Below are positions 1 through 5,020 of a DNA stretch of 5,020 nucleotides, piece by piece (positions within the stretch are counted from its first letter, which is position 1; each line of letters starts with the position of its first letter). Origin of the DNA: Acidimicrobiaceae bacterium. GTDB lineage: Bacteria; Actinomycetota; Acidimicrobiia; Acidimicrobiales; RAAP-2. The position numbers and the translations under genes were made by a program. The notes under the pieces are model-generated. The model was not told where the DNA came from, did not search any database, and saw only the letters and a list, made by a program, of their open reading frames with translations. The stretch spans positions 1 to 5,020 of the forward strand of contig PLSY01000313.1 in NCBI GenBank assembly GCA_003164275.1, in the 5' to 3' direction.

Positions 1-353
1 GGGCGACTTTCGGTGGATCCAGGCTGAGCGTCCCAGCCCAGGCGTCTTCCGATTGACCACGACGGTCGTGGCGTTCGCCCCGTGGGCGCCCAAGCCTGCA
101 CATCTCCTGTCGCCTTGACTTCGATCCTTGCCGCACCATACGTGAGATCCCACGCGGCCCAAGACGTACGTGGTTCGTTCAGAGCACCCAAGGCGTTGCC
201 AACGATGAACTCGGCGAACACTCCACGGACATCGTTGGATACCAAATCAGAATATGCCCATCGCCAAAAATCGACCAGCCTGCAACTGTCATTCAGGATG
301 GGTGTGTCGGGGTCTGCTCGTGCCACCAGCCGACTGTGGGTGGAGTCGTCCAT
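1..353 (-). CDS. PD-(D/E)XK nuclease-like protein, N-terminal part (runs off left edge)
   Basis: This open frame has no stop in the window; it starts at ATG 353-351 and continues past position 1, so 117 residues are visible. After a polar N-terminus (MDDSTHSRL) comes a compact conserved-looking block: DFWRWAYSDL (residues 28-37), RGVFAEFIVGNALG (43-56), WAAWDLTYGAARIEVKATG (65-83) and QAW (86-88). The order Glu48, Asp69, Glu78-Val-Lys80 fits the catalytic layout of PD-(D/E)XK (restriction-endonuclease fold) enzymes, with Asp69 and ExK as the metal-binding set. I recognise this as a widespread actinobacterial hypothetical family whose members carry W..xDL...IEVK; its substrate is unknown to me. 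GGAGG lies only 1 nt before the ATG, an unusually short spacing, but no better in-frame start is visible upstream. The gene diverges from the 441-923 gene. The C-terminal part is missing, so domain completeness cannot be judged. Nuclease activity is inferred. Confidence 0.82.
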   Translation of the reverse strand, partial: MDDSTHSRLVARADPDTPILNDSCRLVDFWRWAYSDLVSNDVRGVFAEFIVGNALGALNEPRTSWAAWDLTYGAARIEVKATGDVQAWAPTGRTPRPSWSIGRRLGWDAQPGSTESR

Positions 354-440
354 ACCTCCATCTTGCCGGACTGTCGACGCGACAGATGCCTGGTGTCCCG
401 AGATCGCCGAAGACGTCGGGGACAGACTACGTTCCGGCCT
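354..440. promoter_or_regulatory. divergent intergenic region with two short dyads
   Basis: These 87 bases separate the start codons of two divergent genes and should therefore hold both promoters. I see no convincing -35/-10 pair. Two inverted repeats are visible: CTGTCG-acg-CGACAG at 371-385 (perfect 6-bp arms) and TGTCCCGA (394-401) against TCGGGGACA (416-424), which pair with one bulged base. Either could be an operator, but short dyads are common in GC-rich DNA, so the regulatory role is a guess. Confidence 0.35.
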
Positions 441-923
441 ATGGCATCGACACCGGTGGCCGAGCGTCGAGCGCAACTCCTTGCGTGTGCTGAGGCCGTA
501 GCCAAGCTTGCGACACATCGGGAGATCGAACCCGTCCACGTCCGATTCGTCAGAGACGATCTGGAGATCCGCCGAGTTCTGGACACTGTGGTCAGGCGCT
601 GGACGCTACTGACGCCAACGCGCTTCGTCAGCACCGCCGCGGCGAATACGCATGGAGCGAAGCTGCACCGAGAGCACGTCGTACCCTGCCGTGTCCTCGT
701 GGACAGGATGATCATGAACCCAAGCGACTGTCGAGCGTTGCTCGAGACGGGGGTGGTCATCGCAAGCGTCACACCGGAAGAACACAGGCGACTCGGCGGC
801 ATTTACACGCACCACGAAGACCTGTATCGCCGGATGCTCAGGGCGCATGTCTCGCGGCTGCCCAGGCGTGGGATGGAGCGGTACAGCGCGACCGGGATCG
901 AACTCCAGCCGACGTCGCAGTAA
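441..923 (+). CDS. EHVVP-motif protein, possible HNH-like nuclease
   Basis: This frame encodes 160 residues from ATG 441; the frame is open further upstream, but those residues are Arg-rich low-quality sequence that would overlap the divergent gene's leader. A GTG at 456 is an alternative start, and no good Shine-Dalgarno sequence precedes either. Residues 7-50 look helical. The notable part is KLHREHVVPCRVLVDRM (74-90), then VTPEEHRRLGG (110-120) and HHEDLYRRM (124-132). An E-H-V-V-P motif followed by a conserved 'T.EEH..L' segment recalls HNH/His-Me-finger nucleases, with His79 and His115 as candidate catalytic or metal residues. There are no paired zinc-binding cysteines, so the match is partial and the function is inferred. 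The gene diverges from a PD-(D/E)XK-like gene, which suggests a functional link or co-transfer. It could instead be a non-enzymatic protein of unknown function. Confidence 0.7.
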   Translation: MASTPVAERRAQLLACAEAVAKLATHREIEPVHVRFVRDDLEIRRVLDTVVRRWTLLTPTRFVSTAAANTHGAKLHREHVVPCRVLVDRMIMNPSDCRALLETGVVIASVTPEEHRRLGGIYTHHEDLYRRMLRAHVSRLPRRGMERYSATGIELQPTSQ

Positions 924-1040
924 TCGTGCGCCAGCTCTCGGGCACGACACCTCGAACCAGCAACGTTCGGGGATCCCCAAGTGCCAATCAGACTCGGAGC
1001 AGCCCCCGAACGAGACCGGACCGGCCGCAGGGGACGCCCA

Positions 1041-1178
1041 GTGACTTCCCACCTCGCATCAGCTCTGCGGCACAATGTCGATCAACGGGATCTGCCCGAT
1101 GGCAAAGAGAGGGAACTCATTCTGTTGCTGGCAATAGAGCATGACCTGACGCCGACGATGCTCCAACCAGCGGCGTAA
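1041..1178 (+). CDS. small hypothetical protein (45 aa) coupled to the DUF6994 gene
   Basis: This candidate small gene starts at GTG 1041, preceded by AGGGGA at 1029-1034 with a 6-nt spacer, which is a good ribosome binding site. The product, starting VTSHLASALRHN and containing KERELILLLAIEHDL (about residues 22-36), is mostly an amphipathic or hydrophobic helix without a clear membrane segment. I recognise no family. The frame is also open back to GTG 981, which has a GGGGA at 969-973 and would give 65 residues, but the extra part is Arg/Pro-rich and less protein-like. Its TAA (1176-1178) overlaps the AAGGAG that serves the next gene, implying translational coupling. It could be a small partner of the DUF6994 protein, or a spurious ORF; conservation would decide. 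Confidence 0.45.
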   Translation: MTSHLASALRHNVDQRDLPDGKERELILLLAIEHDLTPTMLQPAA

Positions 1179-1182
1179 GGAG
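1177..1182 (+). promoter_or_regulatory. ribosome binding site overlapping the upstream stop codon
   Basis: AAGGAG shares its first two bases with the TAA stop of the small ORF. It lies 1 nt before ATG 1184 and 4 nt before the in-frame GTG 1187, so the GTG may be the true start, although both spacings are short. The arrangement suggests that ribosomes finishing the small ORF re-initiate on the next gene. Confidence 0.5.
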
Positions 1183-1183
1183 A

Positions 1184-1879
1184 ATGGTGATCGACACCAC
1201 GTTCGACTTCAGGACGGACGCCGACGGCGAGGATCCCGATTCGCACAGTCCTACGCTCCGTCACTACCACCGGCTCCTGTGGAGCAAGCCACTCCCCAGC
1301 GGGGCAAGTTTCGAGCTTTCGGAGACGACTCCTGGGGTGTACCTGCACCACAGCTCGCCTTTGGGGGAGTTCTTCCTGTCGAGCGACTCCGTGATGCAGA
1401 CGTTCACGAGGTGGTCAGCGTTGAAGCCGATCACGGAGCAGCTTTCTGAGTCGGAGAACAAGGCGTTCATGACAATCGCTTACACGATCGGCGGCATGAT
1501 GGTCTTCCCTGGGAACCAGGTCGATCGCAAACAGACCATCAATGTGGCCCGGGGATTCAATCGGTCTGTTGCTGACCGGTTTGATCTGACGCTGGAGTGC
1601 ATCCGCCGCCACTACGTGAACGAGGCAAGTCCACTCGCGCCCACTCTCTCGCGCTACGCCGACTTCTTTACCCTCTTCGGCGACTTCCGCGGATACGTGA
1701 GCTTCTTTCTGCTCGATGATCTCGTCACCGAGGACCTCGGCGTGAGGTTCTTCATGGCGTTCGACGACTTCCGTCCGCCGTCGGTCCCCAAGGATGTCAG
1801 CACCTACAAGGGGTACCGTCGACGCTCGATCGAGTTCATCGAAGCAAGGAACCGTCGGATCAATCTGCTCGACCTCTGA
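1184..1879 (+). CDS. DUF6994 family protein
   Basis: This 231-residue soluble protein has strong family features: IDTTFDFRTDADGEDPDSHSP near the N-terminus (about residues 3-23), LRHYHRLLWSKPLPSG (25-40), YLHHSSPLGEFFLSSDSV (53-70), AYTIGGMMVFPGN (98-110), LTLECIRRHY (135-144), LFGDFRGYVSFFLLDDLV (164-181) and the C-terminal YRRRSIEFIEARNRRI (211-226). I recognise it as a full-length DUF6994 member from memory of the family; no biochemical function is known to me. There is no signal peptide or membrane segment. The family block begins almost at the first residue, so the start is fixed to ATG 1184 or GTG 1187. It is preceded by a candidate coupled small ORF and followed by a convergent gap. 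DUF6994 genes occur singly in many actinobacteria, so a defence role is not implied by the family. Confidence 0.88.
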   Translation: MVIDTTFDFRTDADGEDPDSHSPTLRHYHRLLWSKPLPSGASFELSETTPGVYLHHSSPLGEFFLSSDSVMQTFTRWSALKPITEQLSESENKAFMTIAYTIGGMMVFPGNQVDRKQTINVARGFNRSVADRFDLTLECIRRHYVNEASPLAPTLSRYADFFTLFGDFRGYVSFFLLDDLVTEDLGVRFFMAFDDFRPPSVPKDVSTYKGYRRRSIEFIEARNRRINLLDL

Positions 1880-2013
1880 TCCCGTCCGGGAACGCCGCCG
1901 CCGTTCACGTGCCCGTTGTTTCCAAAGCGCAGGAGTTGGGCAGGGGGGTGCCCCACTCGTGTTGGTCGGGGGCAGGCAACTACCGCGAGCACTCAGTGGG
2001 CGGGGCTGGCAGA

Positions 2014-2035
2014 CCCCGCTCAATTCCGAAGAGCC
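2014..2035 (+). repeat. 22-bp imperfect direct repeat, copy 1
   Basis: The copy begins CCCCGCTCAATTCCG and ends AGAGCC. It matches copy 2 at 2137-2158 at 20 of 22 positions, in the same orientation, 123 bp apart. The sequence after both copies differs, apart from a short inverted GTGACAA/TTGTCAC similarity. Origin unknown: local duplication, protein-binding site or recombination scar. Confidence 0.55.
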
Positions 2036-2072
2036 CCAATTCCCCAGTGACAAGGCCTGCCCCTAGACGCCG

Positions 2073-2096
2073 CCGGATGGGTGGGGCACCATCCGG
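2073..2096 (+). terminator. hairpin in convergent gap, possible terminator
   Basis: A perfect 8-bp stem, CCGGATGG (2073-2080) and CCATCCGG (2089-2096), encloses an 8-nt loop. On the plus strand it is followed by GCTGTTCTAG, only a weak T-rich tail; the minus-strand side lacks a T-tract. Its place between convergent genes suits a terminator for the DUF6994 transcript, possibly bidirectional, but high-GC bacteria often terminate by Rho. Confidence 0.4.
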
Positions 2097-2136
2097 GCTG
2101 TTCTAGCACCAGGCGCTTGCCATCGAGAGCGCCCCG

Positions 2137-2158
2137 CCCCGCTCATTTCCGAGGAGCC
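2137..2158 (+). repeat. 22-bp imperfect direct repeat, copy 2
   Basis: This second copy differs from 2014-2035 by two substitutions (CATTTCCGAGG in place of CAATTCCGAAG in its middle). It ends 36 bp beyond the end of the HNH gene's stop codon, so the two copies bracket the terminator-like hairpin at 2073-2096. Confidence 0.55.
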
Positions 2159-2194
2159 AGTTGTCACCGCACTCCTTCGACTCCGCTCCACGTG

Positions 2195-2419
2195 CTATCC
2201 AACGAAGCGATTGCCCTTCCTGCGGTTGCACTGTCGGCACAACGTCTGCAGGTTGGACGGATCGTCGGAACCGCCAAGGGACAGCGGTACTACGTGATCG
2301 ACCTCGAGGAGTGCCGTATCGCCTTCGCTGTCGCAGTGGATGCACCGATAGCCATCTCTTCGGAACACCCCGATCCGTGTATGGAGGTCGATCGGGCGTC
2401 GAACGATCGTCACTCTCAC
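2195..2419 (-). CDS. small HNH endonuclease
   Basis: This 74-residue protein is almost entirely an HNH nuclease domain of the short zinc-stabilised type. Visible elements are RIGVFRRDGYRC (15-26), a first zinc pair Cys26-x2-Cys29, the catalytic motif VDHVVPLSLGG (40-50) with Asp41-His42, Asn56 in the NLQTLC segment, and a second pair CRQCNRRKGNR (61-71) with Cys61/Cys64, Asn65 and Lys68. All expected metal-binding and catalytic positions are present, so it should be a metal-dependent DNA-cleaving or nicking enzyme; that is family knowledge. I chose GTG 2419 because it overlaps the stop of the DruA-like gene as GTGA, indicating coupled translation. The open frame reaches ATG 2575, but those residues lie wholly inside the preceding gene and are low-quality. 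It is last in the minus-strand operon and could be the effector nuclease of the system. Self-mobility (a homing role) is less likely given the tight overlap. Confidence 0.9.
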   Translation of the reverse strand: MRVTIVRRPIDLHTRIGVFRRDGYRCIHCDSEGDTALLEVDHVVPLSLGGSDDPSNLQTLCRQCNRRKGNRFVG

Positions 2420-4242
2420 GACGACAGCGCAGATCTGGGTGGCGGCTGACGCGTAACCAGGGGCGGTGACGGCAGCTTCGTCGAAGGATCGATTCGAGCT
2501 GCAAGCGCGATCGGTCTGATAAGGGACCAGATGACGGCCGGCGCCACAAGGTTGTCGACGGGGAATATGGCGCACAGATCGCGCCGCCGGTTGCCGGTGT
2601 CGAGCAGCAACTCCTCACGCGGCCCGACCACGACCTCAGCAAGAGCGTCGAGGACACCAGCTACGTCCACCCCTAGCAGGGCTGAAAGTTCGTCGGCGGT
2701 GGTCCGTTTGACGGTCATACGCTTACCGTCCGCGGCCAGCCCCGAGGGGATCCGAAGGTCCATGACGACCATCCGATCGAACGCCTCCGTCGGGTAGATG
2801 CCCACCCTTAGACGGTCGACCACTTCGTCAAACCCCTCGTCGGAGCCGCCGCGGGTCCAACCCCGCACCTCGCGTTCACCGTTCTCCCAACGGATGTCAG
2901 CGAGTCGCAGTGCCATCGATGGTCCGACCAGGTCGCTCAAGTAAGCAATGCCTTTCTGCATGGTCCGGCCAATTGTCTGACCCTTGGTCTCCACCTGTTC
3001 GGTTCCGATGCGGACGAGGTAGGGCTTCATGGAGATCTCACCGGGACTGGCGTATGTCGACTCGACCAGGGAAGCTTGACGCGCCCGCACCGTTAGCTGA
3101 CCAGCCAACCTGCCGTTTTCACGTCTCCAGAGATGGAAGCCCGGGTAGCGCTCCGCGCGACCGACTGCCCAGCGCTCCCTGTAGTACTCGGCGAGAGCTC
3201 CCGTCGGGAGGTCCAGCGGCTCGAGTTCATCGGTCTCTTCCCGCAGATAGCTGTCCCAGTTTCTGGCAGCCGGAGCCAGGAACACCTCGCGTTTGATGTT
3301 GTGCTGGAGCGCGGACTCTGGAATCTCCAGCATCGTGAGTGCAGTGCGGATCACCCGGAAGCGCCAGTTCGGCCCCTTGCCGTAACGAGACGACTGCACC
3401 TTGCCGGCAAGGTCCTCGTTCGCCTCGGCTTGTTGGCTTACGAATTCCCGGAGGGTCTCGAAGAGGTCGTTCGAGAAGTGAAAGTGGCCATAGCCCTTCG
3501 TGAAGCCCACAGAATGGAACATGCGGGACCCATTGAACGTGATGCGGTTATAGACCGACGACCGGCCGAGAGCGGAGGACGTTGTGATCAGCGCAGGTGT
3601 CGGGTCCTTCTGGACCAAGCTGATCGTCGTCGTGGTGCCCGCGTATTTCCTGGCCAAGAAGTCTCGGGTCTCGTTGGCCAGTGTTAGAAGGGCCACCAAC
3701 TTTCCCGCCAGGAGTTGGCGGTAGGGCTCGACGGCGCCGAGCACATAGGCGTCGTAGACGCTGTAGAGGCGCCGTTCACGTTGCTCCTTGGTCCAGCCGA
3801 TGACGCTGTCTCGAGTTGATTGCTGGATGACCGGGTCGCCCAGGGCGAAAATGGCCATCAGCTTCCCGTTGTTGCGATCCTTCACCAGGAACCTGGTCCG
3901 TCGTCCGTACCCCTGTGACACCGGCACCGACCAGGTGAGCGATGCATAGCGGAACAGGTCGGCCTCGTTCGGGGTGCGTACGGGGATGACGACCGGGTCG
4001 ATGAGGTGAGGATCTACTTCGTCGCCATTGGCAAACTCCCGGAGGAGATCGTGCTCTTTCGCTAGGAGGAACTCAGTGGCCTCGTCCAGCACTGACTGAC
4101 GTTGATCTGAGTGGGCGAGCCTCAGCTGTTGCTTTGCGTCACTGCCGTCGAGGTGGCCGGCCAGGGTTACGCGCCCCTCGACTCGGGCAAGTTCGTCCAG
4201 GACCCTGCTGCGCAGAACTGATGGGTTGATGATGTCTTCCAT
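2416..4242 (-). CDS. DruA (DUF4338)-family protein with long C-terminal extension
   Basis: This 608-residue cytoplasmic protein carries the DUF4338/DruA domain of the Druantia anti-phage protein DruA. Diagnostic stretches are YGRRTRFLVKDRNNGKLM (112-129), IFALGDPV (131-138), RDSVIGWTKEQRERRL (144-159), YVLGAVEPYRQLLAGKL (166-182), LITTSSALGRSSVYNRI (218-234), VGFTKGYGHFHFS (245-257) and YYRERWAVGRAERYPGFHLWR (353-373, partly shown in family patterns). An N-terminal helical region (1-85) precedes the domain. Residues from about 380 to 608 form an extension I do not recognise. The frame is open to ATG 4371, but that would overlap the upstream gene by 86 bp; ATG 4242 (MEDIINPSVL) gives a natural N-terminus, though no Shine-Dalgarno sequence precedes it. 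The molecular activity of DruA domains is not known to me. The Druantia helicase DruE is not in the window. The gene sits between an ATPase-like gene and an HNH nuclease gene in one operon. Confidence 0.85.
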   Translation of the reverse strand: MEDIINPSVLRSRVLDELARVEGRVTLAGHLDGSDAKQQLRLAHSDQRQSVLDEATEFLLAKEHDLLREFANGDEVDPHLIDPVVIPVRTPNEADLFRYASLTWSVPVSQGYGRRTRFLVKDRNNGKLMAIFALGDPVIQQSTRDSVIGWTKEQRERRLYSVYDAYVLGAVEPYRQLLAGKLVALLTLANETRDFLARKYAGTTTTISLVQKDPTPALITTSSALGRSSVYNRITFNGSRMFHSVGFTKGYGHFHFSNDLFETLREFVSQQAEANEDLAGKVQSSRYGKGPNWRFRVIRTALTMLEIPESALQHNIKREVFLAPAARNWDSYLREETDELEPLDLPTGALAEYYRERWAVGRAERYPGFHLWRRENGRLAGQLTVRARQASLVESTYASPGEISMKPYLVRIGTEQVETKGQTIGRTMQKGIAYLSDLVGPSMALRLADIRWENGEREVRGWTRGGSDEGFDEVVDRLRVGIYPTEAFDRMVVMDLRIPSGLAADGKRMTVKRTTADELSALLGVDVAGVLDALAEVVVGPREELLLDTGNRRRDLCAIFPVDNLVAPAVIWSLIRPIALAARIDPSTKLPSPPLVTRQPPPRSALSS

Positions 4243-4254
4243 GATGGTGGTGAG

Positions 4255-4281
4255 TTGGGGGGCGGCGGAACCGCCCCCCAA
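4255..4281 (-). promoter_or_regulatory. strong intercistronic hairpin
   Basis: In the 43-bp gap between the ATPase-like and DruA-like genes lies a perfect 11-bp stem, on the transcript TTGGGGGGCGG and CCGCCCCCCAA around the loop TTCCG. It starts 4 nt after the upstream stop and ends 12 nt before the downstream ATG, in the region where a ribosome binding site would be expected; the 12 nt left (CTCACCACCATC) have no Shine-Dalgarno match. No T-tract follows, so a simple intrinsic terminator is unlikely. It could stabilise or process the mRNA, attenuate, or limit translation of the second gene. Confidence 0.6.
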
Positions 4282-4285
4282 CGTG

Positions 4286-5020
4286 TCACTCGGTGCCGGT
4301 CCGGATCTCGGGGTCATCGACGTCCTCGTCCTCCGCCCACGGTGCCTGGTCGAGGTCAGACAACTCGGCACGACTCATCCCCGGGTTGAACACCTCCGGG
4401 TGGACCTCGATGGCGTTGGCCAGGAAGTCCGACATGCGCAAGCGCTCGTTCCGCAGGGTGACCTTGTTGACACCGACGGCATCGATCTCACCGATCGCAC
4501 TCGCCCAGAGGTGAACCTCCAGGAGCGAACGGAGTTCGGCCTGGTCTGCGTTGAGCTTCGTGTAAAGCTCCGTGTACCAGGCATACTCGGTGTTGATCTC
4601 CAACACCAGCTGGATGCCTTCCATGTACGGCCGATAGTACGGGTCGGTATCGGCCTTGGCGACGAAGTCCACCCGATAGGGCCGTGCTCGCTGCACCTTC
4701 TCCTGCGCCTCGCGGACCACGTCTTCGGGCACGCCAGTGTCCCCGGCGATCTCCTTGATCTTCCGTCGCAGATTGCGCTCGGCCTCCTCCTTCGTCTCGT
4801 CCGACAGCTTGCGCTTCTTTTTGACGTCGAGTTCGACCAGACGAGCGAGAGTGACCTCAGAAGGACGCGGAGAGGTGTTGTCGGGGGCCTGCTTGGCGAG
4901 GAGCTCCCGGTCCTTCTCGACATCGTCCTTGGCGCGCTCCTTCTGGACGTCACCCGCCAGGGCCTTGAAGGCCCGGACCACACCGTGAGTCTCGAGCATG
5001 TTCTCGAACTCGGCGCTGAG
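4286..5020 (-). CDS. C-terminal part of a large protein resembling a GHKL-type ATPase
   Basis: The frame enters from the right edge (the first visible residues are LSAEFENM) and ends at TGA 4288-4286, giving 244 residues. An ATG at 4999 is internal, because the frame stays open to the edge. A charged helical segment (about 20-110, including VKKKRKLSDETKEEAERNL) is probably a coiled coil or linker. A beta-rich block follows: PYRVDFVAKADTDPYYRPY (114-132) and IQLVLEINTEYAWYTELYTK (136-155). This resembles the region after the ATPase core in MutL/histidine-kinase-like (GHKL) ATPases of defence loci, where a 'G..V.I..N..HPFY..LY' pattern is common. The tail is acidic (PWAEDEDVDDPEIRTGTE, 227-244). 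None of the ATP-binding N/D/G motifs lies within the window, so the family call is tentative. It is the promoter-proximal visible gene of the minus-strand operon and should act with the DruA-like protein. Confidence 0.75.
   Translation of the reverse strand, partial: LSAEFENMLETHGVVRAFKALAGDVQKERAKDDVEKDRELLAKQAPDNTSPRPSEVTLARLVELDVKKKRKLSDETKEEAERNLRRKIKEIAGDTGVPEDVVREAQEKVQRARPYRVDFVAKADTDPYYRPYMEGIQLVLEINTEYAWYTELYTKLNADQAELRSLLEVHLWASAIGEIDAVGVNKVTLRNERLRMSDFLANAIEVHPEVFNPGMSRAELSDLDQAPWAEDEDVDDPEIRTGTE

Larger units (their letters stand above)
1880..2194. other. 315-bp non-coding gap between convergent genes
   Basis: The plus-strand DUF6994 gene and the minus-strand HNH gene both end here. 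I find no frame with protein-like sequence and no RNA gene. The gap contains several GC-rich dyads, including TCCCG-tc-CGGGA immediately after the stop (1880-1891), GCGGGG/CCCCGC with an 8-nt loop (2000-2019), the hairpin at 2073-2096 and GGCGCT/AGCGCC (2112-2133), plus a 22-bp imperfect direct repeat. The likely role is transcription termination from both sides, possibly with a remnant of a recombination site. Confidence 0.6.

Noticed and set aside
82..501. 139-aa plus-strand open frame
   Set aside because: It is the antisense shadow of the partial PD-(D/E)XK-like gene on the minus strand; its own product is Ser/Arg-rich and shows no family features.
1415..2053. 212-aa minus-strand frame opposite the DUF6994 gene
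   Set aside because: The plus strand encodes a recognisable full-length family here; the opposite product is Arg/Glu-rich shadow sequence.
1880..2194. CRISPR array, tRNA or small structured RNA in the gap
   Set aside because: There are only two repeat copies 123 bp apart, with no regular spacing, no cloverleaf and no recognisable RNA motif.
2420..2575. Longer N-terminus for the HNH protein from ATG 2575
   Set aside because: These codons lie entirely within the DruA-like gene and do not look protein-like; the HNH domain fits fully after GTG 2419.
3133..3687. 184-aa plus-strand frame opposite the DruA-like gene
   Set aside because: It is antisense to a recognisable domain and has no family features or ribosome binding site that I can see.
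4243..4371. Longer N-terminus for the DruA-like protein from ATG 4371
   Set aside because: It would overlap the upstream gene by 86 bp and read through the hairpin; the added residues are Arg/Pro/Ser/Gly-rich low-complexity sequence.
4375..4983. 202-aa minus-strand frame inside the ATPase-like gene
   Set aside because: It is extremely Arg/Ser-rich, as expected for an out-of-frame shadow of a GC-rich gene.

Overview
The window looks like accessory (defence-island type) DNA from a high-GC bacterium, most likely an actinobacterium. The basis is GC-rich coding sequence, GTG starts, Arg/Asp/Val-rich proteins and recognisable actinobacterial hypothetical families. I cannot name the genus. There are no tRNA or rRNA genes, no CRISPR array, and no transposase or integrase that I can recognise. 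Six genes are well supported and a seventh small one is plausible. Almost all belong to nuclease, ATPase or unknown-function families that are typical of phage-defence and mobile regions.

Left part (1-923): a divergent pair. Reading leftward off the window edge is the first part of a PD-(D/E)XK nuclease-like protein (ATG at 353). It lacks a stop in the window, so it is easily missed. Reading rightward is a 160-residue protein with an EHVVP motif (441-923) that may be an HNH-like nuclease. The 87-bp gap between their starts must hold both promoters and contains two short dyads.

Middle part (1041-1879): a candidate 45-residue ORF whose stop codon overlaps the Shine-Dalgarno sequence of a 231-residue DUF6994-family protein. 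A 315-bp gap (1880-2194) between convergent genes follows. It carries a terminator-like hairpin and two copies of a 22-bp near-identical direct repeat.

Right part (2195-5020, all minus strand): a tight three-gene operon. In order of transcription it encodes the C-terminal 244 residues of a large protein that resembles the end of a GHKL-type (MutL/histidine-kinase-like) ATPase, then a 608-residue DruA/DUF4338-family protein, then a 74-residue HNH nuclease. The HNH gene starts in a 4-base GTGA overlap with the stop of the DruA-like gene. A perfect 11-bp GC-rich hairpin fills the 43-bp gap between the first two genes. An ATPase plus a DruA-family protein plus a small HNH nuclease, without the Druantia helicase in view, is the best candidate here for an undescribed defence system. 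Its function is inferred from families and layout only.
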